Shown in pieces: positions 1-7,143 of a stretch of 64,000 nucleotides of DNA; position 1 is the stretch's first letter, and each line of letters begins with the position of its first letter. The notes beneath the pieces were generated by a model, which had not been told where the DNA came from, ran no database searches, and saw only the letters and a list, made by a program, of their open reading frames with translations. The position numbers and the translations under genes are program-made. The DNA is from CAWCUK01 sp963798775 (GTDB lineage Bacteria; Bacteroidota; Ignavibacteria; Ignavibacteriales; Ignavibacteriaceae): NCBI GenBank assembly GCA_963798775.1, contig CAWCUK010000008.1, positions 1 to 64,000 of the forward strand, written 5' to 3'.

Positions 1-1231
1 GTTAAACTTTAATGGAATTAATTTTGAAAAATATGATACTGCCAATTCCAACATACCTTCTAATAATATTTACATCTCTAACATAGATGAAAGTAATAAT
101 CTATGGTGCAGCACAACAGATACCGTGATATGGAGATATGATAAAGTAAATTGGTTAAGATTTAAACCGGATATTCCCATACCAAATTATATCTTTGGTC
201 CTGCACCACGTACTATAATTATGGATTCTTCGGGGATATTATGGATAGCAACATGGGGAGCAGGTTTATTAAAGTATAATGAAAATGCTTGGGAAAGATT
301 TAAAACCAGCAACTCAGGACTAATGAATAATTTTATAAATTTAGTAGCAACAGATGAAGAAGGTAAAGTTTGGGTTACTTTCTCTCAGCCTTGCGATTCC
401 GTTTTATTTTTTGACGGAACAAATTGGTCATTCCATAAAAAGGAAGATTATAATTTCTGGAATAGTAACTTTCAAATAGTTTGTAATGACGATACAGTTC
501 AGATTTGGCAAGGTAAGGGAATTCTTATAGAGTTTGTTCAAACTGATTATAATTGGGCTGGCGTTTATAATGTTAAAAACTACCGTCATGGAAATGATAT
601 TAAAAAAGATAAAGATGATAATATTTGGCAAGTTAGTTTTAAAAAAGGATTGTGGAAATATGATCATCATAGTTGGATTTTTTATAATTATGAGAATACT
701 TTAATTGATTTTCAAACAACTAGCAGGATAGCTTTTGATGAAGCAGGGAATTTGTGGGCTATGTCTAACAGAGGCATTCTTAAATATGATGGAATAAACT
801 GGATTATTTATCCCCCAAGTTTTTTTCTATTGGATACTGTTAAGCATGGATTATCAGGATTGGAAATAGATAAAGAAGGAGATATTTGGTTAGGAACTGG
901 AAATAAAGAAGTATCTGATACTGATTTCGGTGAAGGTATTATTAAATTTGATGGAAGTAATATAACTCGGTATAATTATACTAATTCGTCTATACCAAAT
1001 GCAAGGATTTTAGATTTACATTTTGATAGCCAAGATAATTTATGGATTGGGACAGAATCAGCAGGTTTAATAAAATTTGACTGCAAGGATACGTGGAAAA
1101 TTTATAATTCAGAAAACTCTGGCATATTTTCAAGATTTGATATTGCTTCTTTAGAAGTTGATATTCATGATATAACATTTTGTTTGGTGCATGGTGGGGT
1201 GGTTTGGGGGTTTTTCATGAAGGTGGTGTAA
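1..1231 (+). CDS. Secreted beta-propeller protein, N-terminally cut by the window edge, frameshifted near its 3' end
   Basis: The reading frame is open from base 2, so the true start lies left of the window. It encodes repeated propeller-like units of the type 'D..G.lWi.t...G..ky', for example SGILWIATWGAGLLKY, EEGKVWVTF, EAGNLWAMSNRGILKY, KEGDIWLGTG and SQDNLWIGTESAGLIKF. These resemble the two-component-regulator propeller repeats of Bacteroidota periplasmic or secreted proteins. The frame is lost at about 1174-1180, where the next blade should read roughly NIWFGAWWGG. The same blade and the sorting domain continue in another frame at 1180-1539, so the two pieces are one gene. No kinase domain follows, which suggests a stand-alone secreted protein. 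Its exact function is not recognised. Confidence 0.75.
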   Translation, partial: LNFNGINFEKYDTANSNIPSNNIYISNIDESNNLWCSTTDTVIWRYDKVNWLRFKPDIPIPNYIFGPAPRTIIMDSSGILWIATWGAGLLKYNENAWERFKTSNSGLMNNFINLVATDEEGKVWVTFSQPCDSVLFFDGTNWSFHKKEDYNFWNSNFQIVCNDDTVQIWQGKGILIEFVQTDYNWAGVYNVKNYRHGNDIKKDKDDNIWQVSFKKGLWKYDHHSWIFYNYENTLIDFQTTSRIAFDEAGNLWAMSNRGILKYDGINWIIYPPSFFLLDTVKHGLSGLEIDKEGDIWLGTGNKEVSDTDFGEGIIKFDGSNITRYNYTNSSIPNARILDLHFDSQDNLWIGTESAGLIKFDCKDTWKIYNSENSGIFSRFDIASLEVDIHDITFCLVHGGVVWGFFMKVV

Positions 1232-1539
1232 TTTCAGATATAAAACCAGACAACAAGAAGCAAAATAATATAGTCAAAAAATTTGCTCTTCTACAGAATT
1301 ACCCTAACCCATTTAATCCCACGACTTCAATACAATATCAAATACCAGCAAACATTTTTGTTACTTTGAAGGTATTTGATATTCTTGGAAAAGAAGTTGC
1401 ATCGCTTATCAATGAGGAAAAAACTTCTGGAGTATATACAATTTCTTTCGATGGAAGTTCATTATCAAGTGGAGTATATTTCTATCAAATTAATGCTGGC
1501 AATTTTCATCAAACAAAAAAATTTATTTTATTACGATAA
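1180..1539 (+). CDS. C-terminal piece of the propeller protein with type IX sorting domain
   Basis: This is the downstream half of the frameshifted gene starting left of base 1. It opens with the end of a propeller blade (FGAWWGGLGVFHEGG) and then has a complete type IX secretion C-terminal sorting domain of about 80 residues: NYPNPFNPTTSIQYQIP, then VFDILGKEVASLI, then SSLSSGVYFYQI, ending in KKFILLR. In this family the domain routes the protein through the outer membrane by the type IX system. The apparent TTG start at 1180 is unlikely to be used; a one-base indel at about 1174-1180 explains the split. It ends 37 bases before the first array repeat. Confidence 0.75.
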   Translation: MFGAWWGGLGVFHEGGVISDIKPDNKKQNNIVKKFALLQNYPNPFNPTTSIQYQIPANIFVTLKVFDILGKEVASLINEEKTSGVYTISFDGSSLSSGVYFYQINAGNFHQTKKFILLR

Positions 1540-1576
1540 GAAAATCCCACCCCTCATTTGCTAAGTTATTAAAGCG

Positions 1577-1787
1577 GTATAACGTTATAAGGGATTAATG
1601 CCGAACGCAGCTGAGGTATAATCCATTGTTGGGCTAAACCGCAAAGGGATTTAGCTCTGTTATTTGTAGTTTCAATAGTTGTTTTAATAGAATTGTTTTT
1701 CTGTTTCGACGGCTGCCGGTGTTAATTTGCGGTATTTGTTTTTGCTTTTACTTCCCTTTCTTTTTCCAAAGTTTGTGAACATAATAA
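1577..1787 (+). repeat. Cassette-boundary repeat R1 (attC-like, A-type)
   Basis: The copy begins GTATAAC (1577-1583) directly followed by GTTATAA (1584-1590). GGATTA (1592-1597) can pair with TAATCC (1619-1624), then GTTGGGC follows at 1628-1634. A GC-rich motif GGCTGCCGG lies at 1711-1719. The same sequence recurs at 2485, 8473, 9781, 11221 and, truncated, 12226. It contains no reading frame. Homology with R2 extends to about 1787, where R2 carries roughly 35 extra bases. The position just after a gene and before HigBA fits a recombination site between cassettes. That role is inference. Confidence 0.7.
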
Positions 1788-1806
1788 TAAGGGAACTAAA
1801 ATTAAT

Positions 1807-1836
1807 TTGAAAATGTTAACAATAATGTTAACTTTG
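1807..1836 (+). promoter_or_regulatory. higBA promoter with overlapping palindromic operator
   Basis: TTG at 1807-1809, a 19-base spacer and TAACTTTG at 1829-1836 match the Bacteroidota primary-sigma promoter (TTG / TAnnTTTG). Two GTTAAC boxes at 1815-1820 and 1827-1832 form the perfect palindrome GTTAACAATAATGTTAAC inside the promoter, a natural site for the XRE antitoxin HigA. The start codon of the toxin follows only four bases after the -7 box, so the transcript is probably leaderless or nearly so. Confidence 0.6.
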
Positions 1837-1840
1837 CGGA

Positions 1841-2194
1841 ATGAAAGAAATCATATTTTATAAAACTGAAAAAGGTAGTTCACCAGTTGAAGAATTTTTA
1901 GAAACGCTTTCAGATAAACAAACTAAAAAATTAGCATGGGTTTTAAGAGTAATCAGAGATTTAGATTTTACACCAAAAGAATATTTTAAAAAACTAAAGA
2001 ATACAAATATTTGGGAAGTTAGAATTCAATTAGGAAGCAATATATTTCGGATACTAGGATTCATTGAAGGCAACAATATTATTGTATTGACTAATGGTTT
2101 TCAAAAAAAATCTCAAAAAACTCCAAAGCAAGAAATAGAGCTTGCAGAAAAAAGAATGAGAGAATATTTAGATAGGAGAAAAAGCAATGGATGA
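1841..2194 (+). CDS. higB: HigB-family toxin (phage Gp49-like, RelE/ParE superfamily)
   Basis: This 117-residue protein matches the Gp49-like HigB family. It starts KEIIFYKTEKGSSPVEEFLE and contains KLAWVLRVIRDL, a central WEVRI segment and the core FRILGF...IIVLTNGFQKKSQKTP that is diagnostic for these toxins, followed by a basic helical tail. Members of the family are mRNA interferases that usually cut translated mRNA at the ribosome. The toxin gene precedes the antitoxin gene, the usual HigBA order, and overlaps it by 8 bases. A promoter and palindromic operator lie immediately upstream. It appears intact, unlike several other toxin genes in this region. Confidence 0.85.
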   Translation: MKEIIFYKTEKGSSPVEEFLETLSDKQTKKLAWVLRVIRDLDFTPKEYFKKLKNTNIWEVRIQLGSNIFRILGFIEGNNIIVLTNGFQKKSQKTPKQEIELAEKRMREYLDRRKSNG

Positions 2195-2462
2195 TTTAGA
2201 AAAATATATCGAAAAACGAAAATCAAAGAGTAAAAAATTTGCGAAAGATTTTGAAGTAGGATATGAGAATTTCAAAATAGGAATATTATTACGTAAAGCA
2301 AGAGAAGAAGCTGGAATAACTCAAGAAGAACTTGCAAATAAGATGAATACTAAAAAATCAGCTATATCAAGAATTGAAAATCATTCTGATGATATAAGAA
2401 TATCAACTTTAAAGAATTACTTAGAAGCAATTGGGAAAAAGCTGCAGTTAAATATAAGATAG
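2187..2462 (+). CDS. higA: HigA-family antitoxin with XRE helix-turn-helix
   Basis: This 91-residue protein has an XRE/Cro helix-turn-helix at about residues 30-75: LLRKAREEAGITQEELANKM, then KSAISRIENHSDDIRISTLK. It ends in LEAIGKKLQLNIR, typical of HigA antitoxins. It should neutralise the HigB toxin encoded just upstream and repress the operon at the GTTAAC palindrome at 1815-1832. The start overlaps the toxin stop by 8 bases, implying translational coupling. Repeat R2 begins 23 bases after the stop, so the pair forms a complete two-gene cassette. Confidence 0.85.
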   Translation: MDDLEKYIEKRKSKSKKFAKDFEVGYENFKIGILLRKAREEAGITQEELANKMNTKKSAISRIENHSDDIRISTLKNYLEAIGKKLQLNIR

Positions 2463-2484
2463 AATTTATTCTAAGTAATGTGCC

Positions 2485-2729
2485 CTAACGTTATAAGGGA
2501 TTAATGCCGAACGAAGCTGAGGTATAATCCATTGTTGGGCTAAGCCGCAAAGGGATTTAGCTCTGTTATTTGTAGTTTCAATAGTTGTTTTAATAGAATT
2601 GTTTTTCTGTTTCGACGGCTGCCGGTTTTAATTTGCGGTATTTGTTTTTTGTTTTAGTAATCATACTGTTAATAATTTGTTTTTGCTTTTACTTCCGTTT
2701 CTTTTTCCAAAGTTTGTGAACATAATAAT
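2485..2729 (+). repeat. Cassette-boundary repeat R2 (A-type)
   Basis: This is a second near-identical copy of R1, starting CTAAC at 2485-2489 and GTTATAA at 2490-2496, with GTTGGGC at 2534-2540 and the GGCTGCCGG motif at 2618-2626. It differs from R1 mainly by about 35 extra bases near 2650-2685. It follows higA directly and ends just before an IS91-type transposase remnant, which may have replaced the normal downstream end of the unit. Confidence 0.7.
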
Positions 2730-2739
2730 GCTAAGTCCG

Positions 2740-3430
2740 TTAAAATTTTTTTTCGGCTATGAGTTTTTTATTGTTTTTTATCGAAAGAAAATTATTATTT
2801 GGAGGGGCTTTATTATAATAAGAGCTTCGCTTTGTTGTTAGTATAAGTTTCATTTCTTCTCCGCATTTTTTGCAAAGGATTGAATTGGGTTTAGTCTTTT
2901 GGGGTTTCTGTTTCGGTTTCTTTTCAACCGCTTGACGCAGTATTTGTTTTACTTTTTTAAGAAGTGAATGATTTCTTGAGGCAAACACTCCTAAGTATCT
3001 GACTTTAACAAAACCTTTCGGCAGTACGTGTTGAAGGAATCGCCTAATAAATTCTTCATTATTTAGTTTCATGTTTTTCCACAGTTTTGTTTTTGAGTCC
3101 TTATATTTAAAAGTAACGAAGCCGCCTTCCCATTTAATTATTCGGTTGTTGCTGATAGCGGTGCGGAAGATATATTGGGCTAGATATTTCATAGCGTGAG
3201 AACCGCTGCCTACCGGGATGGAGTTTACAATCCACTCTCTGTTCCATCTTCCGGAGGTAGCGGATTTTTCTTTTTCAGTCCATCGCGGAATTTAGCTTTG
3301 AAAATAACTGAGAGAGCTTTTACCGGTTGCTGTGTATTTAATCCGCCGCCGGTAATTATGTAGTGGATATGCGGATGATAATCAAGTTTTCTTGACCATG
3401 TGTGGAGAACGCCGATTTTAAGAAGAAATT
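2740..3430 (-). pseudogene. IS91-family transposase remnant (HUH type)
   Basis: On the minus strand, 3290-3430 encodes VLHTWSRKLDYHPHIHYIIT with the HUH motif H-P-H-I-H of IS91/Y1-Y2 transposases. After a one-base shift, the 2740-3260 part encodes WNREWIVNSIPVGSGSHAMK, YLAQYIFRTAISN with the expected catalytic tyrosine region, and EEFIRRFLQHVLPKGFVKVR, which is highly characteristic of IS91 transposases. Two cysteine pairs near the C-terminus (CKKCGEE) suggest the usual zinc-binding tail. The N-terminal half is missing beyond about 3430 and the frame is broken, so it is inactive. A methionine inside the remnant gives an apparent 150-residue frame at 2740-3192. Confidence 0.8.
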
Positions 3431-3466
3431 TTTTATATTAAATAGTAAAATTTATAAAGGTTAAAA

Positions 3467-3646
3467 ATGACAACGAAAGAAAAAATAAAAAAGGAAATAG
3501 ATAAGTTGCCTGATGATATCATTGAAAAACTATATAAATACATAAATTCTCTAAGTACCCCAAAGAAAAGCAAAAAGAAAATTCATACATTTAATTTAAG
3601 GGGGCAACTTGATAATGTAAACCTTAGAGAACGGGCTTATGAATAA
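3467..3646 (+). CDS. Small antitoxin-like protein (DUF2281/VapB-like)
   Basis: This 59-residue protein starts MTTKEKIKKEIDKLPDDIIE and ends with GQLDNVNLRERAYE. The C-terminal '(G).(L/F)DNVN.RE.AYE' block is typical of antitoxins that partner PIN-domain toxins, and the N-terminal LP-DD-IIEKLYKYI helix fits the DUF2281-like group. The start has a short AAAGG upstream (3456-3460). Its stop overlaps the start of a PIN gene by 8 bases. The PIN partner is broken, so this may be an orphan antitoxin. Family placement rests on motif resemblance only. Confidence 0.65.
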   Translation: MTTKEKIKKEIDKLPDDIIEKLYKYINSLSTPKKSKKKIHTFNLRGQLDNVNLRERAYE

Positions 3647-3866
3647 ATTATTGGTTGATACAAATATTCTAATTTATTCTATTGATGAAGGCTCTAAGTA
3701 TTTCCAAAGATCACAAAATATATTTTCAGATCAAGTAGAATTATATACAACTTCTAAAAATTTATAAGAATTTCTTTCCGTCTTAACAAGACTCCCAAAA
3801 AATTCGTTATCACTGGATGATGCTTTACTCGTAATTGAAGATTTTACAAATGAAATGACAATCTAA
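3639..3866 (+). pseudogene. PIN-domain (VapC-like) toxin, nonsense-mutated and truncated
   Basis: The frame starts MNKLLVDTNILIYSIDEG, the N-terminal PIN motif with its first catalytic aspartate (VDTN). An in-frame TAA at 3765-3767 interrupts it after TTSKNL. The same frame continues as EFLSVLTRLPKNSLSLDDA, exactly how PIN proteins continue, until a second stop at 3864-3866, well short of the usual 130-140 residues. The toxin is therefore dead. A B-type repeat follows within 25 bases, so the missing 3' end could have been lost at the cassette boundary. Confidence 0.75.
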
Positions 3867-3889
3867 TTTAAAATTTATGTAAATAAATG

Positions 3890-3931
3890 CGGCATTGTTG
3901 TGTTGGGGGCTTAAGCACAAGGATGTTATAT
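3890..3931 (+). repeat. Cassette-boundary repeat B0 (short attC-like end)
   Basis: The segment shows GGCATTG at 3891-3897, then TTGTG and CACAA (3915-3919) able to pair around a loop, and ends GTTATAT (3925-3931). The order GGCATT, short hairpin, GTTATAY matches copies at 6204, 7086 and 10237. It lies between the broken PIN gene and the next gene, which starts 44 bases later. It is a divergent copy. Confidence 0.5.
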
Positions 3932-3974
3932 TGATAAGGATAAACTATTAGTAGTAGTTTCTAAGGGAGAAAAA

Positions 3975-5543
3975 ATGAAAAGTTATATCTTTTTGTTAGT
4001 TCTATTTATTTTTAACACAGTACTTAACGCGCAATGGTTTTCGCAAAGCATGAATGCAACAGGTTACTTTGCAGTTGTACAGTTCTCAAATGACAGTGTG
4101 GGTTGGATGAGTAGTAATAATCCATCAAAAATATATAAGACAACTAATGGTGGCGAGCTGTGGTTTATACAACACGAAACAGATGGTCCTATTAGTTCTA
4201 CATTTTTTCTTAATGAAAATATTGGCTGGTTTACAGATTTGGATTCTTATGGGAATAGATTAATATTCACCTCAGATGGTGGAGCTAATTGGGTACAACG
4301 TTATTCGGGTAATGATATAATTTTTAATTCGTTACATTTCTTTGATGCTAATAATGGTATAGCTGGAGTATATGCTGGCTTATATGAAGGTCAAATATTA
4401 AAAACAACTGATGGAGGCAATGTCTGGACAGTGCTATATCACGGTTTTAATGCAAATACTTTTTATTTCTTAAATAATCTAATCGGTTGGTGCGGTGGTT
4501 TGGGAGATTCAACTAATATATTAAAGACAACTGATGGAGGTGATAACTGGGCACCCTTACCTACAAATCTTGAAGGTGAAGTTTCAAAGATTCAGTTCTT
4601 TAGCGACGCGATGGGTTGGGCAAGTGTTTCTATCTCAGGTGTACTCAATAGGCTTTATTTTACTAATGATGGAGGAATTTCCTGGAAGTTAAAGATAGAT
4701 TCTGTAAATGATTTTTGGTTTACTGATGTAAATACAGGTTGGTATATAGTTGATGATAAAATATTTCAAACTACAAATGGAGGCACGGATTGGTACATTC
4801 AACATTCGGATTCCGGGCATAATCTTCTTCGTTTGTATTTTTTAAATTCTGATTTGGGTTGGGCTGCTGGATATGATGGTTATATTCTTCATCTTCATAC
4901 AAATAACAGCGGGACCCCAGTTGAATTGGTTAGCTTTAATGCAAATGTTTCAGGAAATGATGTCTATCTAAACTGGATGACAGCAAGTGAGATAAATAAT
5001 TATGGGTTTGAGATTGAAAGAAGTAACAAGCTTCTTAATCCTAACGAGATAAGCTCTGGACAAGCTCTCACGGGAGGAGAAATTGATGATTGGGAGAAGA
5101 TTGGATTTTTGAAAGGCAAGGGAACTATAACTGAAATTCAGAATTACCATTTTACAGATATTGGTTTACTATCAGGAAAATATTCATATAGATTAAAGCA
5201 GATTGATTTTAATGGAACATTTAAATACTCAAATGTAATTGGAATAAATGTTGGAATGCCATCTAAATTTTCCCTGGAGCAAAACTATCCTAATCCATTT
5301 AATCCGGTAACAAAAATAAAATTCTCTGTCCCACAGATAGCCTCTGGTTTTAGTGCGAACAAGGTAATATTAAAAGTTTATGATTTACTTGGAAGAGAAA
5401 TAGCCATACTTGTGAACGAAGAAAAACAAGCAGGCACTTACGAAGTTAAATTTAACGCAAGCAACCTTTCAGGTGGAACTTATTTCTATAGGTTGCAGGC
5501 AGGTGATTTTGTTGAAACGAGAAAACTTTCTCTTCTAAAATAA
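3975..5543 (+). CDS. Secreted BNR/Ycf48-like repeat protein with type IX sorting domain
   Basis: This 522-residue protein has a signal peptide (MKSYIFLLVLFIFNTVLNAQ). At least six BNR/Ycf48-type repeats follow, marked by TTNGGELW, TSDGGANW, TTDGGNVW, TTDGGDNW, TNDGGISW and TTNGGTDW, each with a nearby GW pair. A beta-sandwich linker (VSGNDVYLNWMTASEINNYG) leads to the C-terminal sorting domain (NYPNPFNPVTKIKFSVP to LSLLK). Two in-frame insertions relative to the usual family pattern are visible: about 22 residues after FEIERS (bases about 5023-5090) and about 9 residues after FSVPQ. It is predicted to be exported by the type IX system; the ligand or enzyme role is unknown. It is the largest single-gene unit of the array. 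Confidence 0.85.
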   Translation: MKSYIFLLVLFIFNTVLNAQWFSQSMNATGYFAVVQFSNDSVGWMSSNNPSKIYKTTNGGELWFIQHETDGPISSTFFLNENIGWFTDLDSYGNRLIFTSDGGANWVQRYSGNDIIFNSLHFFDANNGIAGVYAGLYEGQILKTTDGGNVWTVLYHGFNANTFYFLNNLIGWCGGLGDSTNILKTTDGGDNWAPLPTNLEGEVSKIQFFSDAMGWASVSISGVLNRLYFTNDGGISWKLKIDSVNDFWFTDVNTGWYIVDDKIFQTTNGGTDWYIQHSDSGHNLLRLYFLNSDLGWAAGYDGYILHLHTNNSGTPVELVSFNANVSGNDVYLNWMTASEINNYGFEIERSNKLLNPNEISSGQALTGGEIDDWEKIGFLKGKGTITEIQNYHFTDIGLLSGKYSYRLKQIDFNGTFKYSNVIGINVGMPSKFSLEQNYPNPFNPVTKIKFSVPQIASGFSANKVILKVYDLLGREIAILVNEEKQAGTYEVKFNASNLSGGTYFYRLQAGDFVETRKLSLLK

Positions 5544-5601
5544 AATTATTCAAAAAGGATTATTATCAAAATATCAATATAACCCGCGGGTGCTAATGAA
5601 C

Positions 5602-5810
5602 TCATTCAAGTTGAGGTGTAAGAAGCATTCCAAAGCATTTAGCTTGTTTTTGTAAATATTTCATTTGACGTTCTTTGATTTTTTGTTCGTATTGTTTAAT
5701 TCCCTCTTCGGCAAACTCAATGCCTTTTATCTAAAGATTTTTCTTGAATCGATATCGATACCGGCGGCGGTGTTGTTAATAATGGTGAGCTTGTTCTTTG
5801 GCTTTGCCAT
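5602..5810 (-). pseudogene. IS110-family transposase remnant with large internal deletion
   Basis: On the minus strand an ATG at 5810 starts MAKPKNKLTIINNTAAGIDI, an IS110-like N-terminus whose GID holds the first catalytic aspartate of the DEDD fold. It stops at 5727. The adjoining bases 5602-5727, in another frame, encode GIEFAEEGIKQYEQKIKERQ and continue through LQKQAKCFGMLLT to a stop, resembling the C-terminal tail of the same transposase family. About 300 codons between the two ends are missing, so only a short shell of the element remains. The family assignment is from memory of sequence patterns and should be tested. Confidence 0.55.
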
Positions 5811-5843
5811 TGATATAACTCCTTTTAATATATAAATAAAAGT

Positions 5844-6009
5844 CTTAACAAGTCCGAAGGTGTAAATAAAAGTAAGCTGCTAAGCGAGGTTGGATTTTAG
5901 AATAAAGTGAAGGTCCACCACCAATAAAAACTACACGAGCTTCGGAACAAGACTCATGCACGGGCACTTAGAGCACCAATCCGCTGGTCTGCTACATTTA
6001 CTTGTTAAG
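5844..6009 (-). ncRNA. Candidate bridge-RNA-like leader region of the IS110 remnant
   Basis: The 166 bases directly upstream of the transposase start are bounded by perfect 10-base inverted repeats: CTTAACAAGT at 5844-5853 and ACTTGTTAAG at 6000-6009. IS110-group elements encode a structured guide (bridge) RNA of roughly this size upstream of the transposase. Position, size and the closing stem fit, but no internal loops were verified. This region may simply be the old element end. Confidence 0.3.
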
Positions 6010-6203
6010 TGATTATTGGTAAGTTCATTAATTAAAAACTTGATGGCAATGCCATCATTGTGGACTCAAGGCGACAGCTTTTTCGCATTCGGTATTTTTA
6101 TAATTTTAATGTTAGTAGCTCCGTTTCGGCTAACTTGTTCGGCTTTGTTCTGCTAAATAAAATTTTTTAATTATTAATGTTTGTGCTTCTGTTCGGCATT
6201 CCT

Positions 6204-6239
6204 GTTATGGGCTGCCGGTTAGCGGCAACTTCGTTATAC
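6204..6239 (+). repeat. Cassette-boundary repeat B1 (attC-like end)
   Basis: The core GCTGCCGGTTAGCGGCAAC (6211-6229) holds the stem TGCCG/CGGCA. It is preceded by GTTATGG (6204-6210) and followed by GTTATAC (6233-6239). GTTATAC is the exact reverse complement of GTATAAC, which opens repeat R1. Upstream, 6190-6200 has the shared TTCGGCATTCC. The following antitoxin gene starts 81 bases later. Confidence 0.6.
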
Positions 6240-6267
6240 CACAAAATTGAAACATTTTTCTATTTAC

Positions 6268-6305
6268 ATATTGTGCGTAATATTGTACGTTTAATTGCAC
6301 AATAT
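6268..6305 (+). promoter_or_regulatory. Inverted repeat upstream of the Phd/ParE-type pair
   Basis: ATATTGTGC at 6268-6276 and GCACAATAT at 6297-6305 form a perfect 9-base inverted repeat with a 20-base spacer, just upstream of the antitoxin start at 6321. A weak TACGTTTA box lies between the arms at 6286-6293. The arrangement fits an autoregulatory operator for the toxin-antitoxin pair. The pair itself is broken. Confidence 0.4.
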
Positions 6306-6320
6306 AATAATGGAGTTTAT

Positions 6321-6597
6321 ATGCATAGAATACAGTTAGATAAAGACATTCAACCTCTTTCAGAATTTCGATCAAAAGTTGCTTTTTATTTTGACAAAGT
6401 CAAAAAAACAAAAAGATCCGCTTCTCATCACCCAAAACGGTAAAAGTGCTGCAATCATAATAGATGTTTCCGAATATGAAGCAATGATAGATAAAATTGA
6501 AGTGCTTGAAGATATAAAACTTGCGGAGGTTCAAATTGATGGTGGCTTGGGGATTTCTCATAAAGATGTAAAGAATCGATTAAGCAAAAGGTTCTAA
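6321..6597 (+). pseudogene. Phd/YefM-family antitoxin, frameshifted
   Basis: The first frame (from ATG 6321) encodes DIQPLSEFRSKVAFYFDKVK, and a second frame continues PLLITQNGKSAAIIIDVSEY, then EDIKLAEVQIDGGLGISHKD. Together they make a typical Phd/YefM antitoxin of about 91 residues, with the hallmark 'L.ITQNGKSAA..(I/L)DV.EYE'. The frame slips within a run of A residues at about 6402-6416. Either the gene is inactivated or the base count of the run is wrong in the assembly. The toxin remnant begins one base after the stop. Confidence 0.75.
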
Positions 6598-6598
6598 A

Positions 6599-6892
6599 GT
6601 GAAAATATTTTAGTCGCCGTTATCAGTAGAAAGGCTGGAGGATATCTCTGAGTATATATCTAAAGAAAACATTTCCGCTGCACAAAAAATTGTGGGCAAA
6701 ATATTTAAGAGAGTTGAATCATTATCTAGATATCATGAAAGAGGAAGAATAGTTCCAGAGACAAACAGAGATAATATTCGTGAGATTTTTGAAAATGAAT
6801 ATAGAATAATATACCGTGTAGAATCTAAAAAGATATTTATTCTTACTATTAGAAATTTTAAACAATTATTGCCAGAAAAAGATATTGAGTAA
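6599..6892 (+). pseudogene. ParE/RelE-family toxin with early nonsense codon
   Basis: From GTG 6599 the frame reads V-K-I-F-stop (TAG at 6611-6613), then SPLSVERLEDISEYISKENI and continues through NEYRIIYRVESKKIFILTIR to 6892. ParE toxins commonly begin 'K(I/V).W(S/T)..A...L..I..YI', so the TAG most simply replaces a tryptophan TGG. The remaining body, including the conserved YRIIYRV strand, is intact. With the frameshifted antitoxin immediately upstream, the whole pair is probably defunct. A restart at 6692 would lack the N-terminal helices. Confidence 0.7.
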
Positions 6893-7085
6893 TTGTGGTA
6901 TACCCCACAAATCAACCGGACGCCATTTTCAATGCGGCGTTTGTGTCATTCTTAAGTTTAGTGATAAATTTAAAATTGCTGTTCGGCAGTAAAGTACTAA
7001 ACTAAATTGTTGCAGCCGGTGTGTACGATGAAAATTACACACCGTCTGCTAAATTATTGGCGTTGTTTTTCTAATCGGCATTTTT

Positions 7086-7120
7086 GTTATGGGGGCCGGT
7101 TATTTGCAACTTCGTTATAC
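7086..7120 (+). repeat. Cassette-boundary repeat B2 (attC-like end)
   Basis: GTTATGGG at 7086-7093, a degraded core (GGCCGGTTATTTGCAAC) and GTTATAC at 7114-7120 match B1 closely. The rest of the 6893-7085 gap has no reading frame. It holds several short inverted repeats, such as GTGTGTA...TACACAC near 7021-7044 and an ACGCC...GGCGT pair near 6919-6940, consistent with the body of a folded recombination site. The next gene starts 23 bases after the GTTATAC. Confidence 0.6.
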
Positions 7121-7143
7121 AAACAACAAGAAAATGGATGTCT

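Noticed and set aside
2740..3192. An intact 150-residue gene of unknown function
   Set aside because: It is the C-terminal half of a broken IS91-type transposase whose HUH motif lies further along the minus strand in another frame.
6177..6443. A start at 6177 for the Phd-type antitoxin
   Set aside because: It would translate through the B1 repeat; the ATG at 6321 gives the normal antitoxin N-terminus.
7084..7143. An upstream start for the lipoprotein at 7144
   Set aside because: The extension covers repeat B2 and would bury the lipobox signal peptide.
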